The notes under the pieces are model-generated. The model saw only the letters and a list, made by a program, of their open reading frames with translations, did not search any database and had not been told where the DNA came from. 64,000 nt of DNA from Planctomycetaceae bacterium. GTDB taxonomy: Bacteria; Planctomycetota; Planctomycetia; Planctomycetales; Planctomycetaceae. Each line of letters starts with the position of its first letter. Positions within the stretch are counted from its first letter, which is position 1. The position numbers and the translations under genes are program-made. Shown here piece after piece: positions 25,985 to 33,852 of the stretch. The stretch spans positions 310,001-374,000 of the forward strand of contig JACKHO010000005.1 in assembly GCA_020638955.1 (NCBI GenBank), written 5' to 3'.

Positions 25985-28729
25985 ATGTCTTCGCATGCTC
26001 ATTCCCGTCATCGCCACTCGCGTGCCCCAGAAAACTGGAACACGACGGCGCCGGTTTCGTGGGCAAAAGTAGTTGTCGACTGTTGCCTCTTGGGAACGCT
26101 GGTTGTTGCTCCGTTTTTTATGGGAGGACGTGAACCACTCGGGCAGTTGGTGCTGACAATTCTCGCAGGCGTCGCCGCGATTGCCTGGGCTGTGCATCAA
26201 ATGCGAACCGAGCAACCCGGCTGGAAATTCTCCGGTGCCGAGTTCCTCATGCTTTCCGGGATTGGACTGGTCGTCTTCCAGTTGACGCCAATTTCGCAAG
26301 CGCTGTTGGGCAGAATCTCGCCGAAGCTGCCGGATATCATTCCCCTGCTGTGGGGCACGCCCGATCCCGTACTGGGACTGGAAGCCTGGCAAACCGTCAG
26401 TCTGGCTCCCTACATGACGTGGAGCCACTTATCGACGCTGTTGGCGTGCGTGGTCCTGTTCTTCATTCTGCTCCAGCGAGTAGAAACATGGCAGGACGTG
26501 CAATATCTGGCGTCGCTCCTTATTGGTGGAGCAGTCGTCATGGCTGCGTTTGGCATTCTCCAGTTCGCCACGAGCAATGGGAAATACTTTTGGTTTTACC
26601 GTCACGCGCAGGCCACAACGAAATTTGCCGCCGTGGGGGGATTCACAAACGCCAACCACTTCGCCAATTTCCTGGCGATGAGCGTGCCACTGCAAATCTG
26701 GATGCTGGTTCGTCTACAGTCGAGTGATGTGCCGAAACATCAGCGGCATCACCACAATCAGGACTGGCAGTACCGCGAAATTGGCGGCCTGCGACTCCCG
26801 GCACTCCTTGTAGTGGTGTCCCTTGCGGTCACTGGATTGGCAATACTGCTGTCGATGTCACGCGGCGGAATTGCCGTGACGTTCGCTGGAACGGTCATCC
26901 TGCTGGGACTCATGTGGTGGAAGTCATTGCTCGACTCCCGCATGACGGCCATCGTGGCCATTGCTGCGACGGCGGGAATCATTGGCACGATGATGTTCGG
27001 TGACTTGGCTGCGAAAATGATCGAACAAAACGTCGTGGAACTCACCTCCTCCGACGTCGATCAGCTCGACCACAATCAGGCCCGACAGCGGATTTGGGAT
27101 GCTAACTTTAAAGGCATTCACGACTTCCCCCTGCTCGGCACCGGGCTGGGGACGCATTCTCAGGTCTACAAGTTGTGGTACGACTATCCGGACAATGGCA
27201 AGATTTGCAGTCACGCCGAAAGCGGATACCTCCAAATTGGACTGGAGACCGGATTGGCCGGACTGTGTATTGTCGGAGCACTTTGGCTGCTCGCCGCTTC
27301 GTGGTGTGCCCGAGTTTACTTCTGGTCGAAATCGTCCGACATGGCGGGACTCGCGGCCGCCGTGTTCGCAGGATTCGTTATTAGTCTGTTGCACTCCGTG
27401 ACGGACTTTGTCTGGTACGCACCGGCCTGTGTCATGGTTGTCCTCGCCTTGGGAATTCTTGTTGTCCGCTGCATTTCACTCGAAGACGCCACTGATCCGG
27501 CTGCGGAAAAAACATCAACTCCGCTCTTCAGCCCCATTCGTATGTCTTGGGGACTCCTTGTGCCAGGCCTGGCGCTGCTTTGTGTTTCGATCATCCAGTT
27601 GAAATGGACCGAGACAATTGCCTTCTCCCGGACTTATTCGCATCGCATGTTGACGGAATCGTTACTGGATTCGAAAGATTCCACCGAAGCAGACCCTGAC
27701 GAACGGCTGCGACTTCACAAACTGCAAATCAAAGCTGCCCTCGACAGCATTGAAGCCAACCCGACAGAATTTGAGCTGCAAATGCATGCGGGGCTGGCGT
27801 ACGACAAACTGTTTTTGCTGGCCCAACAGGAGCGGGATGACGCCATGCCGCTCATCCATTTGCGCGATGCCGCCCGGGCGTCGAACTTTGAGCGTGCGGA
27901 ACTCATTGCCTGGCTCGAAAAACCCGGCGTGCTGGGTGAGAATCGCAAACTCATTGCGTCTGCCGCCGAACATTTCCGTGAGTCAATTCGCTACTGCCCT
28001 ATTCAAGGACGTTCGTACGTGGAACTCGCTTCCATGGTGTGGACCGAAGGTGCGTCCAGCGAGTCGGAAATGCGACTGTTGGAACAGGCATTGAAGACAC
28101 GACCGTATGACTCGGGCGTACTGTTCTCCTACGCGTATCATGTCTCAGAACTCGATGGTATCGAGGCAGCGCTGCCGTACCTGCAAAAGGGGTTTGTCAA
28201 CGGGCCTGAAGACCGGTTGTCGCTCATGCGTGCCTACTCGCCACTGCTCCCTGCCGCGTTCTTCCTGGAAAACTTCCCCATTGACCGCGACAGCCTCAGC
28301 CAACTGGAAGAAGCATATCGCGAAGCTCCTGACCGTTACGGATATTCAAAAGTCCTGAAGCAACTGGCTTTGGAAAACGTTCAGCATGCCATCGAGGTCG
28401 ACGGATTGAAGGCCGAAGAATCTTGGCTGGCCGCACACAAGTGCTACGTGACGCTGGGCGACAAGAACAAGGCCTACAAGTGCGGGATGGCCGCTCTCGA
28501 AGTGAATCCCTCCTCGTATGATGCTCACCAGGCCCTCGGACTCTGGCTCTACGACGAAGGCCAGTTCGCACTCGCTGCTGAGCACCTGCTCTGGTGCCAT
28601 CGCCGCCGCCCCGCAGTCGACTGGATTCGGACGCTCGCGGAGAACGCCATGGCCCAATCTCATGAGCCAACACAGTCTGCGCCTGCGTACCCCATCGAAC
28701 GCACAAGTGCCTCACAATTCGGACAGTGA
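25985..28729 (+). CDS. O-antigen ligase/polymerase-like protein with C-terminal TPR region
   Basis: 914-residue membrane protein. The first ~510 residues contain about 11-12 hydrophobic spans and the Wzy_C/O-antigen ligase region (FTNANHFANFLAMSVP near residue 220, SMSRGGIAVTFAG, and the periplasmic loop with FPLLGTGLGTHSQVY and HAESGYLQIGLETGLAG). The last ~370 residues are soluble and helical, with TPR-like repeats (a helical stretch around ASMVWTEGASSESEMRLLEQALKTRP, and GMAALEVNPSSYDAHQALG). It should polymerise or ligate polysaccharide on the outer side of the inner membrane. Close linkage to the tyrosine kinase indicates one exopolysaccharide operon, although no glycosyltransferase is present here. 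Confidence 0.88.
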   Translation: MSSHAHSRHRHSRAPENWNTTAPVSWAKVVVDCCLLGTLVVAPFFMGGREPLGQLVLTILAGVAAIAWAVHQMRTEQPGWKFSGAEFLMLSGIGLVVFQLTPISQALLGRISPKLPDIIPLLWGTPDPVLGLEAWQTVSLAPYMTWSHLSTLLACVVLFFILLQRVETWQDVQYLASLLIGGAVVMAAFGILQFATSNGKYFWFYRHAQATTKFAAVGGFTNANHFANFLAMSVPLQIWMLVRLQSSDVPKHQRHHHNQDWQYREIGGLRLPALLVVVSLAVTGLAILLSMSRGGIAVTFAGTVILLGLMWWKSLLDSRMTAIVAIAATAGIIGTMMFGDLAAKMIEQNVVELTSSDVDQLDHNQARQRIWDANFKGIHDFPLLGTGLGTHSQVYKLWYDYPDNGKICSHAESGYLQIGLETGLAGLCIVGALWLLAASWCARVYFWSKSSDMAGLAAAVFAGFVISLLHSVTDFVWYAPACVMVVLALGILVVRCISLEDATDPAAEKTSTPLFSPIRMSWGLLVPGLALLCVSIIQLKWTETIAFSRTYSHRMLTESLLDSKDSTEADPDERLRLHKLQIKAALDSIEANPTEFELQMHAGLAYDKLFLLAQQERDDAMPLIHLRDAARASNFERAELIAWLEKPGVLGENRKLIASAAEHFRESIRYCPIQGRSYVELASMVWTEGASSESEMRLLEQALKTRPYDSGVLFSYAYHVSELDGIEAALPYLQKGFVNGPEDRLSLMRAYSPLLPAAFFLENFPIDRDSLSQLEEAYREAPDRYGYSKVLKQLALENVQHAIEVDGLKAEESWLAAHKCYVTLGDKNKAYKCGMAALEVNPSSYDAHQALGLWLYDEGQFALAAEHLLWCHRRRPAVDWIRTLAENAMAQSHEPTQSAPAYPIERTSASQFGQ

Positions 28730-28740
28730 CGACTTCGTCC

Positions 28741-28778
28741 AAAAACGCGAACGGTGCCGAGATCAAGTCTCGGCACCG
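28741..28778 (-). terminator. strong hairpin between convergent genes
   Basis: An 11-base perfect stem (28752-28762 with 28768-28778, CGGTGCCGAGA/TCTCGGCACCG) with a 5-base loop lies between the O-antigen ligase gene and the convergent secreted-protein gene. On the minus strand it is followed by TTCGCGTTTTT, making a rho-independent terminator for the gene at 28814-29911. It may also stop transcripts from the left. Confidence 0.8.
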
Positions 28779-28813
28779 TCGCATACCGTTGTACCGGAGG
28801 TCAGTCGAGGCTG

Positions 28814-29911
28814 CTATTTGGTTACGCGAACGCGGATTTGATTTGCGAGTTTGCTCAACACCGTTTTGTTGCCTGCAACATCTTGTAATGCAAGAACTCC
28901 GTTGATTTCGTAGTTGTAGGCCTTGGGGTCGACGTGAGCACGGAATTCATCGTTCAAGTAGTTGTCGAATGCAGTCCCGACAAGGTTGGCCAAATCAACT
29001 CTTCCGATAAGGATGTTCGCCTCCGGATGCAATTCAATGGGAACATCGTGGCAGAGGTCGACAACGCGCGCATCAGTTGCATGACCGGTTCGCTCAATCG
29101 TCAAGGTTAGAGTCGCTTTCACAATCGTTCTATTGGCCAGTTCGTCTGGAATCGTTTTGGACGCGAATTCCAACGTGGGTGGTAATCCTTGATAGTCGAA
29201 AGGTAGGTTTGCTCCAACTTCATGTATTCGAATGTCCGTATTTCGGAAGTGAAACACACTGGGAAGCTCAGCCATGCGTTCACTGTCTTCAGGCGCTTGA
29301 ATGGCTTGTATTTGCACGGGGGCCTGCGCCACAGTTTCCGGCTCAAACTCAATGACCGCGTAACATTTGGGCCGCATGTCAACGAACGAAAAACCCAGCC
29401 CGTTTTTGCCGAATTTGGCATTTCCCTCTACCAATCGAGACGTCAAATCTTTCCCGTTGTTGTCACGCGCCGAGTAGAAGTACCTTCGTGGCTCACGGGT
29501 CGGAATTGTTGTCTTAACGATGCAGAGTGTTCCAACTCCAAAGTAGTCGCGGCCGTTCACCGTGAGAATCGTACCGGGTGGGAGTTTGAACATGATCTCC
29601 GCTGCGCGCTCATGGATGGGCACAGCACGTCTAATGCCATGCCTCAACTCCAAGTGATTCTCAACCGAAATCTCTTCGCAAATGACCTCTTCGTTACATT
29701 TGGAGGACGCGGGACAAGGTGTTTTAGGGTCGCATTTCGTTGCTTTGCATGAGGTTGTTGTTGTGTCGCTCTCCGGAGTGAGCAGCGCCAACCTTGGCTC
29801 CGTTTCGAATAGCTGCGGAACGGGAAGTTGTGCAGATGCTTCGCCAAGGCTGACTGTTGCTACTGCAATGGCGAATGATGCTGCGTACGCAAACGCCCGT
29901 GAGAAATTCAT
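28814..29911 (-). CDS. secreted protein of unknown function
   Basis: 365-residue predicted secreted protein. It starts with a signal peptide (FAYAASFAIAVATVSLGEASAQ). A cysteine-rich stretch follows near residues 50-75 (CKATKCDPKTPC, then SSKCNEEVICEE). Two beta-rich parts come next, the second (NRTIVKATLTLTIERTG, then EINGVLALQDVAGNKTV) resembling an immunoglobulin- or lectin-like fold. I do not recognise the family. The ATG at 29911 has AGAGGG 9 bases upstream and begins the signal, so I prefer it to the open frame to 30214, although that upstream stretch has its own curious FeoA-like similarity (see findings). A strong terminator follows. Confidence 0.7.
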   Translation of the reverse strand: MNFSRAFAYAASFAIAVATVSLGEASAQLPVPQLFETEPRLALLTPESDTTTTSCKATKCDPKTPCPASSKCNEEVICEEISVENHLELRHGIRRAVPIHERAAEIMFKLPPGTILTVNGRDYFGVGTLCIVKTTIPTREPRRYFYSARDNNGKDLTSRLVEGNAKFGKNGLGFSFVDMRPKCYAVIEFEPETVAQAPVQIQAIQAPEDSERMAELPSVFHFRNTDIRIHEVGANLPFDYQGLPPTLEFASKTIPDELANRTIVKATLTLTIERTGHATDARVVDLCHDVPIELHPEANILIGRVDLANLVGTAFDNYLNDEFRAHVDPKAYNYEINGVLALQDVAGNKTVLSKLANQIRVRVTK

Positions 29912-30212
29912 GTGTTGCCCTCTGTTAGCAAAAGTAGATTCTGGCTCGTTTGGGAGACAACCTCCGAAGCGCCGCCGTAGTTCAGCTTTCCCCATTTCTG
30001 CGGGACAATCCAGAACGAATTCTAAGATTTCGCAAGATTCTCCCGCTTTAAGCCGCGACAATGGGGACATTCCGATTGTGCATCGAGGGCATCGGCCTGT
30101 GAGGTTTGTAACGGAATTGTGAATCAGGAATTGACAGCACGTACTTTTGTAGGCACGATGTCTGGAAGAGCGTCGAAGATTTGTATCCGCACAAATTCCC
30201 GTGGAGATTGCC
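29912..30212. other. 301-base region between divergent genes
   Basis: Separates the secreted protein from the paralog cluster. The minus frame stays open through it and encodes a segment from about 30070 to 29940 that looks like half a FeoA domain. I see no other feature; promoters for both flanking genes must lie here. Confidence 0.4.
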
Positions 30213-31181
30213 ATGCGTCATCCGAGCTGGCTTGTCTTTTGCCTGCTGATGGCTGTGTCACGCATTGCAATTGCAGAGGAAGTCACGAAGGACCAGATTT
30301 TGCGGGTCTGGCTGCAGCGGGGGAAGAGTCTACCGACATTGGAAACGCAAGTGTTGGAATGGGAGCGTTGTTCCCGGAAGACAAAGGTCTTCGAAATTGA
30401 CGGCAGAGTATTCCGGATTGTGGCTATTGAAGGCGGTGCTGTTGAGATTGAGCCAGCGGACGTAGACGAGAACGTTTCCGTAAAAGTTGACTTGTATGTG
30501 CGCAGCGGCACTGTCTTGCTTGAGGATTCGCATTCGCGGGTGGACTTGTCTGGGCAGTTTGCGAATTCCAGTGGCCGAACCTGCAACGGTAAGAAAGTGT
30601 TGCTCGACGACGGAAAGCAAAACACGTCGTTTCAAATGTATGAGTCGGGCGGGAATCCATTTGCCACTCAGTATCCATCGAAAGGCGGTACGTCTGAGGC
30701 ACCCGAAGTCATTGTCTGGCAAATGTTGTATCGACCAGAGATATCCATCTTTGGAGAGGTGCTTGCCGATCTTTCTCTAGTCGATGAAGTCCGGGAAATT
30801 GGTGGTCACAAGTGCTGCTGCCTGGAATACATCCCCGAAGAAGCGGGGCAGGACACAATTCGGTTCTGGTTCGATGAAACCAACGCCTGGCAACTGGTGG
30901 AGTATGAGGAGTTCGACCTGGTTGACATCGTGCGGCGAATTTCTATTGATTACGAAATTCATGATGAACTGGGCTGGGCTCCCGTTCGCTGCCGTGAAGA
31001 CGTTTTTGAAGTTTCCGAGACGCCCGGCGAGCGTCCTGTCACAAGTACTCGTACTACGAGAATTACATCTGTTTCCGTGCCAGCGGAGTTGTCACCAGAA
31101 CGCTGGAAACTTGAATTTCCACACGGAACCGTCATCAACAGAAATCGCCAGCATCCGCACCTCATCCTGGATGTCTTCTAA
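30213..31181 (+). CDS. secreted LolA-like protein, paralog 1 of 3
   Basis: 322-residue predicted secreted protein. Signal peptide WLVFCLLMAVSRIAIAEE. It shares blocks with the next two genes: an N-terminal helix (QILRVWLQRGKSLPTLETQVLEWE), the LYRP motif (WQMLYRPEIS), a G-x-x-C-x-C-L motif (GGHKCCCLE), a paired strand with RFWFDETNAWQLVEYEE and a C-terminal F-P-x-G (LEFPHGTVI). Such patterns resemble LolA/LppX-type half-barrels that carry lipid, but that is inference. The ATG at 30213 has GGAG upstream and begins the signal peptide. The gene starts a tandem array with the same orientation. Confidence 0.75.
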   Translation: MRHPSWLVFCLLMAVSRIAIAEEVTKDQILRVWLQRGKSLPTLETQVLEWERCSRKTKVFEIDGRVFRIVAIEGGAVEIEPADVDENVSVKVDLYVRSGTVLLEDSHSRVDLSGQFANSSGRTCNGKKVLLDDGKQNTSFQMYESGGNPFATQYPSKGGTSEAPEVIVWQMLYRPEISIFGEVLADLSLVDEVREIGGHKCCCLEYIPEEAGQDTIRFWFDETNAWQLVEYEEFDLVDIVRRISIDYEIHDELGWAPVRCREDVFEVSETPGERPVTSTRTTRITSVSVPAELSPERWKLEFPHGTVINRNRQHPHLILDVF

Positions 31182-31229
31182 TAAGCCTCGACCCTCAAAC
31201 GTCATTCCTGTGATGTCACATGGAGAAAC

Positions 31230-32381
31230 ATGACTTTGCCCGCTTCTCGAACCGCCCTGTGTTGTTTGCTTCTGCTGCAGGTCTCGAACCTGGCCTCAGC
31301 GGAGGAATCGATCCGCGCACACGAAATAGTGCAGCGCTGGTTGGACCACGCAGAGAAAACTCCCATGCTGCGCGCGGAGTTCCTCACCGTTGAAAAAGGA
31401 AGCCTCAGCGAAGGCGCACTTCCGCCCATACTGTTTGTACGGGGTGGTGCTCGCCCGCTCTTTGTTCAAGATTTGAATGACGAAGTCGGCGAGGCCAAAA
31501 GCCTGGGCGATGCTCGCATTTTTCACGGCATTGTCACGCTTGAGAATTTCCATTGGCGGACTGAAACCTGGGGGGAGCGCGCGATTCATGGCGCGGAAAC
31601 CTCGGAACTCCACCTCGTTCGAATTGCCAACCGGACAGATCGCATTGACTTCTGGGACTGGAAAGACGAATCGCAACAGTCAGTGGGGGTACGTGGCAAG
31701 GACAAAAACGAACCCGCCAAGGCAGATGAAATCCGCACGTGGATGCTGCTGTTCCGACCGCAGGTGTCAGTCGAGCTTGCGGGTGTTTTGGATCAACTCA
31801 CGGTGACGGAATCCCGCCGCAGCATTGATGGAGAAGAATGCCTGTGCCTGGAGCAGGAAACGCCAGATCGCAGCGCCAATTCGGTTCGAGTCTGGGTTTC
31901 GCCGAATAAGGACTTTCGAATTGTCGCGCTACAGCAACGGAAAAATGACCAACTCGTGCGAGATGTCCATGTCAAGTATCGAGAACATGCAGACCTTGGC
32001 TTTGTTCCTGACTCGTGGGAAATCACAGAGTATGCGTTCGCACTGCCCCCAGGGATTGCGCTCCCGGAATTGCCAAACTTGGACCCTCCGGAGTTTCCTG
32101 ATGTGCCTGTGATTGAAGTCCTCACTCCGATCCAAAAGCAAGTCGACCCGGCTCCGGTCCCAGAAGTGCCGGTAGTACAGCCGAATGAGGGCGAAGATAC
32201 ACGTCCCGCGCAAGCCGAGAATTCTTCCACACCACCTCCGGCGCCAAAGGTGGTCCGTTCATCAAAGACCAGAGTGACTTCGATAAACACCGAGTTTCAG
32301 ACCGACGACGAATTCTGGGAACTGACGTTTCCCGAGGGCGTGTTTCAAATTGACAGTGAACGACCGGTTATATTTTTCTGA
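31230..32381 (+). CDS. secreted LolA-like protein, paralog 2 of 3
   Basis: 383-residue predicted secreted protein with signal RTALCCLLLLQVSNLASAEE. Shared paralog blocks: EIVQRWLDHAEKTPMLRAEF, LLFRPQVSVELAGVLDQL, DGEECLCLEQ (the C-x-C motif), SVRVWVSPNKDFRIVAL and the C-terminal WELTFPEGVFQ. It differs by a proline-rich insertion (ALPELPNLDPPEFPDVP and further PVPEVPVVQP) of about 70 residues near residues 275-345, a likely flexible linker. It starts 48 bases after paralog 1 with GGAG before the ATG. Confidence 0.78.
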   Translation: MTLPASRTALCCLLLLQVSNLASAEESIRAHEIVQRWLDHAEKTPMLRAEFLTVEKGSLSEGALPPILFVRGGARPLFVQDLNDEVGEAKSLGDARIFHGIVTLENFHWRTETWGERAIHGAETSELHLVRIANRTDRIDFWDWKDESQQSVGVRGKDKNEPAKADEIRTWMLLFRPQVSVELAGVLDQLTVTESRRSIDGEECLCLEQETPDRSANSVRVWVSPNKDFRIVALQQRKNDQLVRDVHVKYREHADLGFVPDSWEITEYAFALPPGIALPELPNLDPPEFPDVPVIEVLTPIQKQVDPAPVPEVPVVQPNEGEDTRPAQAENSSTPPPAPKVVRSSKTRVTSINTEFQTDDEFWELTFPEGVFQIDSERPVIFF

Positions 32382-32408
32382 TCGGCGAGAACGATCGAAT
32401 TGTCTACG

Positions 32409-33488
32409 ATGAAATTGATCTACAAATCTCCTGCACACACCGTCACCTGCCTGCTGCTTTTGGCAATTTATTCGTGCGTCCCTTTCGCTGCCCAAGCCGA
32501 AAAGGTTTCCGAAGGAAAGTTGATTATTGAGAAATGGTCACAGCACCATGAGACGGTGAAGACCATCCAGGCGGAATTCCTCGAATGGGAATTTGGTCGC
32601 TCAACGAGTACACAACCCTTGGTGGGTGGATTTGGCGGCGGGTTTATTGTTGTCGGCAACAACGCGGTCGCTGGTCAAATCCCCGCGCAAGATGCTGCGT
32701 TGGCTCGTGGCGATATCATTGTGGGAAATCTCGTTTTTCAAGAAGAGGAAGAACTTGTCCAGGGGCAGCAGGCTGGTCCGATGTTGGGACCACTCCGTGT
32801 TCGAACTTGCAAGGCATTCCTGAGGGGAGATCGCTGGCGTTTCGACGAACATGGCCCTCAAGTCACCATGTGGGGGCAACTGGCCGAGTCAAACTTTGTT
32901 GATACGGACAACGGAATAGACCAAATTCGGTTTTGGAGTTGGGACAAACAACCCCCAAGTGCCACCAAGACTTCGGTGGAACAGGTGAAAAAGCAGATAG
33001 CGCTGCTCAGTTCGGAGTATCCCTGGCTGCTGCTCTACCGGCCGCAACTGCATCCTACGCTGAGAGCGCGTTTGGCTAGTTTTGAGTTGACCGAATTGCG
33101 AGTGGAGTTCAATGGTCACGAGTGTATATGTCTGCAAAGTCCCTTGATTTCGCCAGAACGCGGCGAGTTTTATCGCGCGTGGTTCGCACCGGAGTTGGAC
33201 TTTCAACTCGTTGCCTTCGAAGAGTGGGAAGGAACGGCAGCCAACAAACGAATGACGTTCGAGTACGAAAAGAATCCTGCGGAAGGCCCACTGTGGATTC
33301 CACGCCGTTGGAAATACGAAGAGTACGGATTCAACGCTGAGAATCCTCTTGAGCCGCTCGTTCGCAACCGACTGGAAGCCAAGGTGCTGAGTGTCCAGTT
33401 CAATGTCGAGATTCCAGACGAAAAAATCGACTTTCAGTTCCCGAAGGGAACGACCATTTTCATGGGGAATCAGCCGATGTTCTGGTAG
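32409..33488 (+). CDS. secreted LolA-like protein, paralog 3 of 3
   Basis: 359-residue predicted secreted protein with signal TVTCLLLLAIYSCVPFAAQAE. Shared blocks: LIIEKWSQHHETVKTIQAEF, LLYRPQLHPTLRARLASFEL, NGHECICLQ (C-x-C) and the C-terminal FQFPKGTTIFM. It carries a Gly/Val-rich insertion near residues 65-105 (LVGGFGGGFIVVGNNAVAG). I chose the ATG at 32409 over a TTG at 32400. Only 27 bases separate it from paralog 2, so all three are likely in one operon. The cluster probably arose by tandem duplication, but divergence is high. Confidence 0.78.
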   Translation: MKLIYKSPAHTVTCLLLLAIYSCVPFAAQAEKVSEGKLIIEKWSQHHETVKTIQAEFLEWEFGRSTSTQPLVGGFGGGFIVVGNNAVAGQIPAQDAALARGDIIVGNLVFQEEEELVQGQQAGPMLGPLRVRTCKAFLRGDRWRFDEHGPQVTMWGQLAESNFVDTDNGIDQIRFWSWDKQPPSATKTSVEQVKKQIALLSSEYPWLLLYRPQLHPTLRARLASFELTELRVEFNGHECICLQSPLISPERGEFYRAWFAPELDFQLVAFEEWEGTAANKRMTFEYEKNPAEGPLWIPRRWKYEEYGFNAENPLEPLVRNRLEAKVLSVQFNVEIPDEKIDFQFPKGTTIFMGNQPMFW

Positions 33489-33505
33489 GAGTACAATCAC
33501 GATTT

Positions 33506-33745
33506 TCAGTCGTCAAAGTCGTGTTCGCGAGGCGAAGGGAGCATGGTTGCAACTCCAATGCAAATGCCGCCCATTCCCCACATGAGAATGTTGAGGAACC
33601 AGCACCACGTGTTGATGGTGTATGCCGGGCCGTCCCAGTCATCAGACGCGGGCAGGTAGAATTCCAACAAGTACCAGCTGGCAATTCCAGCCAGGGTACC
33701 AAAAGCAATCATGAGAGTGCCGATGAGGGCCACGACAGTTTTCAT
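33506..33745 (-). CDS. small two-span membrane protein
   Basis: 79-residue protein with two hydrophobic segments, VVALIGTLMIAFGTLAGIAS (residues ~3-23) and WCWFLNILMWGMGGICIGVA (residues ~46-66), and an acidic C-terminus (REHDFDD). The frame is open further upstream, but the ATG at 33745 with AGGG 10 bases before it is the credible start. That ribosome-binding site lies inside an extensive dyad (33744-33828), suggesting translational control. It follows the DUF1501 gene on the same strand. I do not recognise the family. Confidence 0.65.
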   Translation of the reverse strand: MKTVVALIGTLMIAFGTLAGIASWYLLEFYLPASDDWDGPAYTINTWCWFLNILMWGMGGICIGVATMLPSPREHDFDD

Positions 33746-33828
33746 GACATTATTACCCTGCAATGGGCGACACTCGAACGGAAGTGTCGCCCGAGGTTGG
33801 GACGAGACCAACCTCAGGGTAACGTCAT
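33744..33828 (-). promoter_or_regulatory. three-way-junction dyad covering a ribosome-binding site
   Basis: Outer stem TTACCCTG (33753-33760) pairs with CAGGGTAA (33815-33822), and can be extended by ATGAC (33744-33748) with GTCAT (33824-33828). Inside are two further perfect hairpins: GGGCGACACT/AGTGTCGCCC (33765-33774, 33783-33792) and GAGGTTGG/CCAACCTC (33793-33800, 33808-33815). On the minus transcript the AGGG Shine-Dalgarno and ATG of the 79-residue protein are inside the outer stem. Either a cis-acting RNA switch or a palindromic repeat element. Confidence 0.6.
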
Positions 33829-33852
33829 TGACCGGGCTGAACAATTGATGCT

